DNA of 64,000 nucleotides. Source: Bowmanella sp. JS7-9 (GTDB taxonomy: Bacteria; Pseudomonadota; Gammaproteobacteria; Enterobacterales; Alteromonadaceae). A program made the position numbers and the translations under genes. Position 1 is the first letter of the stretch. Each line of letters starts with the position of its first letter. Under the pieces are notes generated by a model. The model had not been told where the DNA came from. It saw only the letters and a program-made list of their open reading frames with translations, and searched no databases. The stretch is taken from positions 62,001-126,000 of the forward strand of contig NZ_JXSY01000024.1 in assembly GCF_004329715.1 (NCBI RefSeq). The letters run 5' to 3'. Of the stretch, positions 57,763 to 64,000 are shown in pieces.

Positions 57763-58836
57763 TTACTCTGCCAACTTCAGCACGCGAATATTGTCCGAGG
57801 CATTATTAATCAGTACAAACAGGTCTCGCTCCCGCCAATACGCGAAACGTCCGAAAGTTCCGTTTGTCGTCGCTTTATTTGGTGCCCCCACTGTCACTAT
57901 AGAATGCCAAGTCATTGTCTGTGGATCCTGTATAAACAGCATCGGCCCTCCTGCCCAGGCCACAAATCGCTTTCGTTTCGAATCAAAAACCAGCCCTGGG
58001 GCGTTGGTCTCATGTAGCGGTTTTAAATCTGACGGAAGTGGTATCTTTTGCCGCCGGAAATCGGAACCATCCGCTGTACTAATCAAAAACTGTTTGCCTT
58101 TACCAAGCATGAGGAACCGTTTACGCAGTGGGTCAAAAGCAGCCGTCAAATCTAACCCTATCTGACTGTCTGACAAACGCAGGTATCGTCCACCTTTCGG
58201 CGTATATTGGTACTGATAAAAACTGTAGGTATCGTGCAAATATATTCGATCATTGATGGGGTCATAAGCTGACACCAGGCCATACGTTTTTCGGGGAATA
58301 TCACCCGTTGCGGCGTCTCTTCGCCACTCATGGGTGGCCAGATCCATTAACCATGTTTCACGATCTGCGCCTCCGGAGCCACTGGCCAATGACCCCGAAA
58401 ACGCCCACAGTAAATCCGCCTTTTCCAGCACATTTAAACCATCGTAGGTATGCCTGCCATTTGGCTGAGTTCCATCAAATGGAGAGAGTTCCGATTTAGG
58501 GGCGCCTGTGGCATTGGCTGGATAAGCAGGATCGGTTAATCGAAGCAAATGTTTGTCGCGAATATTAAATCCATAAATTTCATTACCATAGTAATCGTTA
58601 TGGCCGCCGCCCCAAATATATAAAGTACCGCGTTGCTGGCTAAGAGCGGCCCCACTCCAAGCACCTGTTACCGTTCCACAGTGGTAACTGAAATCATAAG
58701 GGTAATCATTGAATTTGTTGGTAGGACAAATTTGTTTTAATTGCGTATTCGGAATGACCTCCCATCGGCCAACTTCGGCGGCTGACGGCAGTATTGAGCA
58801 CGCATAGATTAAGCTGGACATTAAAATTCTATGCAT
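57763..58836 (-). CDS. Secreted kelch-like beta-propeller protein, function unknown
   Basis: The 357-residue product has a signal peptide (MHRILMSSLIYACSILPSAAE) and repeated propeller strands. Examples are LYIWGGGHNDYYGNEIYGFNI, TWLMDLATHEWRRDA, and RIYLHDTYSFYQYQY, plus later FVAWAGGPMLFIQ. GGGHNDY resembles the kelch/galactose-oxidase-like pattern. Cysteines near residue 35-53 suggest a disulfide. No exosortase tail is seen. It lies 147 bases before the acyl carrier protein gene on the same strand and is divergent from the TPR-protein operon. A role in EPS recognition or binding is inference only. Confidence 0.72.
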   Translation of the reverse strand: MHRILMSSLIYACSILPSAAEVGRWEVIPNTQLKQICPTNKFNDYPYDFSYHCGTVTGAWSGAALSQQRGTLYIWGGGHNDYYGNEIYGFNIRDKHLLRLTDPAYPANATGAPKSELSPFDGTQPNGRHTYDGLNVLEKADLLWAFSGSLASGSGGADRETWLMDLATHEWRRDAATGDIPRKTYGLVSAYDPINDRIYLHDTYSFYQYQYTPKGGRYLRLSDSQIGLDLTAAFDPLRKRFLMLGKGKQFLISTADGSDFRRQKIPLPSDLKPLHETNAPGLVFDSKRKRFVAWAGGPMLFIQDPQTMTWHSIVTVGAPNKATTNGTFGRFAYWRERDLFVLINNASDNIRVLKLAE

Positions 58837-58941
58837 GGATGATAGGCATTCCGTTCAGAATTGGGCGAGCGCTGCACAACACCGTAACATGAATTCGTGT
58901 TGAGTTGCAGACAGGATTCCCGGATACAGGATTGAGCCAAC

Positions 58942-59604
58942 ATGAAGTTTTCATTGCCTGCACTTTGGGTGCTGTTATTAGCTAGCTTTACTGCCAATGC
59001 CCAAGTTGACTGTAATGAAATGGAATGGTCGCGCTCCGGTCATCCCTGGGACTATTACAGCGCTGAAGCTCGTGTTCCGGATGGAAATACTCCTCAGGGT
59101 TTGGTCAATTTAGTTGAGAAACACCACTTCAACAGTGATGTGCAAAACCTCAATAAAGGGCAAACCAGTCGTCTTCCCGGCGATATGCTTTTTATTCTCA
59201 AAATAATCCCTAACCACCCGAGAGTGTTGCTGACCTATTCCCGTTATGAAAAAAAGTACACCGAACTGGAATCATTTCGGCTCAACGACGCGCATAACAA
59301 ACCACCATATAGTGCCGAGTGTCTGATAAAGCGCGCTATTAATGTTTACCCTCAGCACACAGAAACCCATAAAGTGCTTGGCATTCATTATTTTCAGCAT
59401 GGAAATTTTCAACAAGCGTTGCAGCCCTTTAAACATATTGAAGCAACTAATCCCAACGATATAGAAAACCTGTACAATCTGGGGCTCACCTACTGCAAAC
59501 TGGGTGAAATCGAACTGGCTAAACAATACGCCGCAGCGGCATACGGAGCCGGATATCCGTTACAAGGGCTCCAATCAATGGTGACCAGAGGTTGTCGTAA
59601 GTAA
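58942..59604 (+). CDS. Secreted TPR-repeat protein at the start of the second EPS operon
   Basis: The 220-residue product has a signal peptide (MKFSLPALWVLLLASFTANA). A cysteine-bearing N-terminal half then follows, with TPR helices from about residue 115: TETHKVLGIHYFQHGNFQQALQ and NDIENLYNLGLTYCKLGEIELAKQYA. It is probably periplasmic and could scaffold EPS assembly proteins. I do not recognise a specific subfamily. It starts a rightward operon and is followed after 4 bases by the flippase gene. Confidence 0.78.
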   Translation: MKFSLPALWVLLLASFTANAQVDCNEMEWSRSGHPWDYYSAEARVPDGNTPQGLVNLVEKHHFNSDVQNLNKGQTSRLPGDMLFILKIIPNHPRVLLTYSRYEKKYTELESFRLNDAHNKPPYSAECLIKRAINVYPQHTETHKVLGIHYFQHGNFQQALQPFKHIEATNPNDIENLYNLGLTYCKLGEIELAKQYAAAAYGAGYPLQGLQSMVTRGCRK

Positions 59605-59608
59605 GCAC

Positions 59609-61078
59609 ATGTCACAACAGTCACAAACAAAAGTTGTCTCCAGCGTTGGCTGGTCTTTTTTGACACGTTACAGCAATAAATTTATTGGGTTACTCAATAC
59701 CTTAGTATTGGCACGATTGCTAACACCAGAAGATTTTGGAATTGTCGCGTTATCGTCAATCTTTATTAATTTTCTGCTGGCACTCACCGAAGCAAATTTG
59801 CATTTGTATCTGATTCGCCACAAGGAAGATAACGACCAACTGTTCAGTTCTGTATGGACAGCCAGCGTGATGCAGGCAGTCGTAGTTTCGATATTTATGG
59901 CTATCGGCGCACCTTATGCCGCTGATTTCTTTGAGCAACCATTACTAGAACAAATCATCTACTGCCTCATTATTGTGCGACTACTTGATGGCTGCCGTAA
60001 TGTAGGCATTTATATCGCGCAAAAGCACCTCAATTTTAAGCTGGATTTTAAAGTTACCTTTTACTCCAAAATCAGTTCGGTGATTTTTACGATTGGTCTG
60101 GCGATCTGGTTGCAAAGCTATTGGGCGCTGGTTTTAGGGCAAATCTGCTCGTCTGCGGTGGCACTGATATACAGTTACGTACTCCATCCATTTCGACCAC
60201 ATTTTAGCTTGTATCAATGGCGTGAAATTCTGGCTTATTCAAAAGCCACTATACCAGCAACCATTGCCGGTTATCTCAATACGCAAATTCACATGATCGC
60301 TGCGGGACGATTGGGTACCACTGAATTTATTGGCCGATACCATATGGCTCTTAATATCGGTGCAATGTTCACTTTCGAATTAATGTTGCCAATCATTCGC
60401 GGTCTCGCGCCTAATTTTTCTATTGTGAAAGACTCAGGTGAGGGAGAGAAATTTTTCAAAATGGCAACCACGCTTGCTGTTTACGCCTTTGTCCCCCTTG
60501 GCGTAGGTATTAATGCGGTTGCACCCGAGTTTATTCAGACGCTGCTTGGTGAGCAGTGGTTACCGGCTGCACCTATGCTCGCTTGGTTTAGTCTGTTCTT
60601 TATGATTAGCGGTATCATGATGTTTCTCAGTGGACAGTTTCTGATTATTCTGGGTAAAGAGCAGTTATCCAACCGTCTGGTGTGGATGCGTACCGCCATG
60701 ATCAGTATTGCAATTGCACTGACTGTGCACTTTGGCAGCTACACCGATATACCTCGTAGTTTGTTTCTGTATACGATTGCCGCGTTACCGCTAATTCTGT
60801 ACTTTGTCTCGCGGGCAATGGCATTCTCTCTGCGTAACTACTTAACAGGCTGGATCCCACCTGTGCTGGCGGCGCTCCTGATGTGGTCAATGTTACATTA
60901 CCTGCCTCTGCAAGGTTTGCCATTTTGGTTGTTACTACCAGTAAAAATAGTCATTGGTGGATTAACCTATTTACTGACGTTGACGCTGTTGTACAAATTG
61001 CGTGGCAAGCCAGAAAACAGCGTTGAAGCATTTATATTGAACAAGATACCTCGCAAGCATTTCAGGTCAGGAAAATAA
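59609..61078 (+). CDS. Wzx-type oligosaccharide flippase
   Basis: The 489-residue protein has about 12-14 membrane helices and begins with VSSVGWSFLTRYSNKFIGLLNTLVLARLLTPEDFGIVAL, the typical N-terminus of MOP-superfamily polysaccharide flippases (RfbX/WzxC-like). It would turn undecaprenyl-linked EPS subunits across the inner membrane, a step not otherwise encoded in the main XrtA arm. This makes the second operon a natural partner of the 36-50 kb locus. It starts 4 bases after the TPR gene. Confidence 0.92.
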   Translation: MSQQSQTKVVSSVGWSFLTRYSNKFIGLLNTLVLARLLTPEDFGIVALSSIFINFLLALTEANLHLYLIRHKEDNDQLFSSVWTASVMQAVVVSIFMAIGAPYAADFFEQPLLEQIIYCLIIVRLLDGCRNVGIYIAQKHLNFKLDFKVTFYSKISSVIFTIGLAIWLQSYWALVLGQICSSAVALIYSYVLHPFRPHFSLYQWREILAYSKATIPATIAGYLNTQIHMIAAGRLGTTEFIGRYHMALNIGAMFTFELMLPIIRGLAPNFSIVKDSGEGEKFFKMATTLAVYAFVPLGVGINAVAPEFIQTLLGEQWLPAAPMLAWFSLFFMISGIMMFLSGQFLIILGKEQLSNRLVWMRTAMISIAIALTVHFGSYTDIPRSLFLYTIAALPLILYFVSRAMAFSLRNYLTGWIPPVLAALLMWSMLHYLPLQGLPFWLLLPVKIVIGGLTYLLTLTLLYKLRGKPENSVEAFILNKIPRKHFRSGK

Positions 61079-61095
61079 ATATTAAGGAGTTAACG

Positions 61096-62799
61096 ATGCT
61101 AACGCGTCCATTTAAACAAATCACATTGATATTGCCTGAACAGGACTTGCTTGATAACGCTGAATCTGACGACGCATTCCTCGCAATACGTGGTGCTGTC
61201 TATCTTAACGGACAAAAACTAACTGCGCAGACTGCTTTGCAACATTTGCAAAAGCATAGCGACATAACCGATGTTCTGGGTCAATTCAGCGGTCATTTTT
61301 GGCTGATATATCAAGATAAACAGCACATCTGGCTGGCAAACGACCACATGGGATTGCAGCCCTGCTACCACACATTGCAAAACAACAGGTTAGTCGTCGC
61401 AGGTAAGTTGAATGCGTTAAAGTCACTCGACAACCTGTCGTTTACCCTATCAAATCAAGCGATATACCAATATTTTTATTTCCACTGCATTCCATCGCCG
61501 CAAACGATTTACCAAGAGGTAGCGAAGCTAGAGCCAGGCATGGGTTTATGTTGGCAAGATGGCACGCAACCGTCATCAACACTGATTTATAATCCGGACT
61601 TTACTCAAAAATTAGACAACACTGCGACTTCACAGCAGCAGTGCCTGGATATTTTGCAAGATGCCGTCGCTCAACAAATGGATGATTCAACAGGAGCGTT
61701 CTTGAGTGGCGGACTGGATAGCTCAAGTGTTGCCGGTAAATTGGCGGCTATTAACCCTCAAGCAAAAACATTCTCTATTGGCTTTCGGGCTAAAGGATAT
61801 GACGAAACTGAGTTTGCCCTGATAACAGCGAACCATTTCAACACTGATCATCAGGTTTTGTATCTTGAGCCAGATCAAGCACTGGAAAAGTTTGTCGAGA
61901 TAGCCCAATACTTTGACGAGCCATTTGGTAATTCATCGGCAATGGCCGCATACTTTTGCGCCAAATTTGCAAAAGAGCATGGGATTCATACTTTACTTGC
62001 CGGAGATGGTGGCGATGAGATTTTTGCTGGCAATGAACGTTATGCCAAGCAGAAAATATTTGAGCCTTATTTGCGTGTTCCCGGATTTATCCGAGCAATA
62101 AACAGAGGCATTTTTGTAAAGTCGCCACTGGCAACTCTGCCCGGCTTTAAAAAGATTGCCAGCTACATCCGCCAGGCCGAGACGCGGCTACCATTGCGTC
62201 TTCAGACCCATAACTTTATTTATCAGATCGGCGCAGAAAACATATTTGCCGACAATTTTTTGCGTACCGTGAACCAAGATTTACCTGCGCAACAATTAAA
62301 GGCGCGTTACGAGTCATGCAAAAGCAATGATCCAACCAACGCAATGCTATTTCTGGACTGGAAATTTACCCTGGCAGATAACGACTTAGTCAAAGTGAAT
62401 ACCATGTGTGAAATGGCCGGTGTGAATGTAGCCTATCCCTTCCTGACACGCGAAATGGTGGACTTCAGTTGTGACATATCTGCCAACGCTAAATTACCCG
62501 GTCAAAAACTCAGACATTTTTATCGGTCAGCCTGCCGTGGATTCCTGGCTGACGAAACACTCGATAAAGAAAAGCACGGATTTGGCTTACCATTTGGCGT
62601 GTGGCTTCACGAGCACGAAGGTTTAAAGAATTTAGCGTTAGAGTCATTGCAAAAATTCCGCAAGCGCAATATCTTAAATGGCGAAATAATAGACAAAGTA
62701 TTGGAAGCGCACACCAGCGTACACGCTAGTTACTATGGTGTATTGATATGGATTATTGTGGTGTTGGAACTCTGGTTGCAACGTCACGAGGGGGACTGA
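61096..62799 (+). CDS. Asparagine synthetase-like protein without the glutaminase cysteine
   Basis: The 567-residue protein has an N-terminal glutaminase-like fold (HFWLIYQDKQHIWLANDHMGLQPCYHT) but starts MLTRPFKQ, so the Cys2 nucleophile is absent. The synthetase domain is intact, with LSGGLDSSSVAG (PP-loop near 204-210), EPFGNSSAMAAYF and LAGDGGDEIFAGNERY. It probably adenylates a substrate and transfers ammonia or another amine, or acts like the macrolactam/beta-lactam type of synthetases. An AAGGAG site precedes the ATG. It overlaps the deacetylase gene by one base. Confidence 0.88.
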   Translation: MLTRPFKQITLILPEQDLLDNAESDDAFLAIRGAVYLNGQKLTAQTALQHLQKHSDITDVLGQFSGHFWLIYQDKQHIWLANDHMGLQPCYHTLQNNRLVVAGKLNALKSLDNLSFTLSNQAIYQYFYFHCIPSPQTIYQEVAKLEPGMGLCWQDGTQPSSTLIYNPDFTQKLDNTATSQQQCLDILQDAVAQQMDDSTGAFLSGGLDSSSVAGKLAAINPQAKTFSIGFRAKGYDETEFALITANHFNTDHQVLYLEPDQALEKFVEIAQYFDEPFGNSSAMAAYFCAKFAKEHGIHTLLAGDGGDEIFAGNERYAKQKIFEPYLRVPGFIRAINRGIFVKSPLATLPGFKKIASYIRQAETRLPLRLQTHNFIYQIGAENIFADNFLRTVNQDLPAQQLKARYESCKSNDPTNAMLFLDWKFTLADNDLVKVNTMCEMAGVNVAYPFLTREMVDFSCDISANAKLPGQKLRHFYRSACRGFLADETLDKEKHGFGLPFGVWLHEHEGLKNLALESLQKFRKRNILNGEIIDKVLEAHTSVHASYYGVLIWIIVVLELWLQRHEGD

Positions 62800-63731
62800 T
62801 GATTCACCATCTGTTATCGCTAACAGGTAAATTATTTGGCAAAGGAAAGCTGAGTATTCTGCAATATCATCAGGTACTCAGTCAGCCAGACCCATTAATG
62901 AGAGGCTTGATAACCGCAGACAATTTTGAGTGGCACATGAAACTAATCAGCCGCTACTTCACTCCTCTCAGCCTCTCCTCCGCAATCGACCTATTACAAA
63001 AAAATGCCCTGCCTGCCAATGCTATTTGTGTCACCTTTGATGATGGCTATCAAAATAATTTATCTGTAGCATTACCGATTCTCGAGAAATACAACATTCC
63101 CGCCACCATTTTTATTGCTACTGGCTTTTCCGAAGGCAACACGATGTGGAACGACAAGGTATATCATCTGTTCCGCGATGCGTCGCGCGCTAGCCTGTTG
63201 CTAAATGGTCAGGACGTCGAATTGGGCGACTATGACCAACGCAGACAATTACTCAAAGAGTTAATCGAACAGCTGAAATACTTGCCAATTGAAACAAGAA
63301 ACAGCGAATTGAAAAAAATCTATGACGAAAATCAGATCGAACCGCAAAAAGATCTGATGTTATCGCCCGAAGAGATCGCCGCACTCGCTGCAAAAGGCAT
63401 CGAAATAGGTGCACACACTGTCAATCATCCTATTTTGGCTGTGTTGGATGAAGATCAGCAGTTTGAAGAGATTGCTCAATGCAAGCGACAACTGGAGTCA
63501 TGGGCTGGTAAGCCAGTACTTCATTTCGCTTACCCCAATGGGATTCCCGACCAGGATTTTACCGAAACTACGGTCAATATTGTGCGTAACTTAGGATTTA
63601 AGAGTGCAGTGGCTACCCGTAAGGGTGTTTCAACCCGTGAGTCATGCATTTTCAAATTACACAGATTTACGCCATGGGACAAAACACCATTGCGATTCCA
63701 TCTCAGACTAGTGCAAAATCAAGCATACTAA
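62799..63731 (+). CDS. Polysaccharide deacetylase family protein
   Basis: From the ATG at 62799 (overlapping the previous stop in TGATG) the 310-residue product has ILQYHQVLS and the NodB catalytic CVTFDDGYQNN (Asp81/Asp82). His205 and His209 lie in GAHTVNHPIL, and FAYPNG follows. The metal site is complete. An extra 80-residue helical insert lies between the motifs, as in the exosortase-associated and WbmS-like relatives. The longer frame start at 62748 overlaps the preceding gene. It likely deacetylates a sugar in an EPS unit. Confidence 0.9.
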   Translation: MIHHLLSLTGKLFGKGKLSILQYHQVLSQPDPLMRGLITADNFEWHMKLISRYFTPLSLSSAIDLLQKNALPANAICVTFDDGYQNNLSVALPILEKYNIPATIFIATGFSEGNTMWNDKVYHLFRDASRASLLLNGQDVELGDYDQRRQLLKELIEQLKYLPIETRNSELKKIYDENQIEPQKDLMLSPEEIAALAAKGIEIGAHTVNHPILAVLDEDQQFEEIAQCKRQLESWAGKPVLHFAYPNGIPDQDFTETTVNIVRNLGFKSAVATRKGVSTRESCIFKLHRFTPWDKTPLRFHLRLVQNQAY

Positions 63732-63759
63732 CGAGATAGTGTTTGCGCAGGGAAAGTCA

Positions 63760-64000
63760 GTGAAACGTTTATTTTTGAGTATATGTCGGTTGTTCGGTTT
63801 GTTTCATCTGGCAAAACACCTCACGGCTTCTCGCCCAAGAATTCTTTGCTACCATGGCATTTCTTTAGAAGACGAGCACCTGTTTCGCCCCGGGCTGTTC
63901 ATGCAGCCTTCAACATTTGCACAACGCATTCAGCTCATTAAAAAGTGGGGATATCAGGTCATTTCTCTGGATGAATTGAGTGGAATGCATCAAAGTAAAC
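63760..64000 (+). CDS. Polysaccharide deacetylase-like protein, C-terminus cut by window edge
   Basis: The GTG at 63760 is preceded by AGGGA and opens 80 codons to the window end without a stop. The N-terminal part reads RILCYHGISLEDEHLFRPG and TFAQRIQLIKKWGYQVISLDEL, the opening region of NodB-type deacetylases, with YHG typical of this group. The catalytic core lies beyond the window, so activity cannot be judged. It follows the previous deacetylase gene by 28 bases, so two deacetylases stand in tandem. Confidence 0.78.
   Translation, partial: MKRLFLSICRLFGLFHLAKHLTASRPRILCYHGISLEDEHLFRPGLFMQPSTFAQRIQLIKKWGYQVISLDELSGMHQSK

Overview
This window looks like chromosomal DNA of a marine gammaproteobacterium of the Alteromonadales (Alteromonas/Aestuariibacter-like). 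The evidence is the rsgA-psd block next to orn and tRNA-Gly, maoP, ilvIH, several TonB-dependent receptors, DUF3718 proteins, and a large exosortase A (XrtA) exopolysaccharide locus. Names are recognised from memory of protein families; no search was run. The window starts inside a glycerophosphodiester phosphodiesterase gene and ends inside a polysaccharide deacetylase gene.

Layout, 1-31 kb: housekeeping and accessory genes. A leftward operon rsgA-psd-EamA-GDPD faces orn. Two identical tRNA-Gly(GCC) genes follow, trailed by decayed tRNA-derived repeats. Next come a TonB-dependent receptor with a TPR-sulfotransferase behind it, a DUF4442 protein, maoP and ilvIH. A DUF2339 membrane protein and a glycosyltransferase converge on a BlaI/M56 regulator pair that has its own operator dyads. 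Two DUF3718 secreted proteins, a prolyl oligopeptidase lipoprotein, a beta-propeller-like protein and a HEGYPGHH-motif lipoprotein follow. DsbA, a BtuB-like receptor behind a cobalamin riboswitch, srkA and ccoG complete this part.

Layout, 30-50 kb: an XrtA/PEP-CTERM-type EPS locus with two divergent arms meeting near 36.3 kb. The leftward arm holds the export lipoprotein, chain-length determinant, tyrosine autokinase and an outer-membrane protein. The rightward arm holds the priming glycosyltransferase, deacetylase, FemAB protein, four further glycosyltransferases, exosortase A fused to EpsI, an amidotransferase, a PaaK/CapK-like protein, a 26-codon membrane ORF and an O-ligase. Most junctions overlap by 1-4 bases or are only a few bases apart.

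Layout, 50-58 kb: a leftward cluster that is the most unusual part. It holds an acyl carrier protein, an FkbH-like HAD phosphatase, a hotdog-SDR fusion, a GNAT-like protein, a second acyl carrier protein, and the two exosortase-associated alpha/beta hydrolases. One hydrolase has Cys and the other Arg where the catalytic Ser is expected. A sulfotransferase lies beyond. This reads as a dedicated carrier-protein pathway that probably makes an acyl or glyceryl-derived group linked to the EPS; that role is inference.

Layout, 58-64 kb: a rightward operon with a TPR protein, a Wzx-type flippase, an asparagine-synthetase homologue without the glutaminase cysteine, and two polysaccharide deacetylases. 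I see no IS element, CRISPR array or rRNA, and no PEP-CTERM substrate protein in the window.
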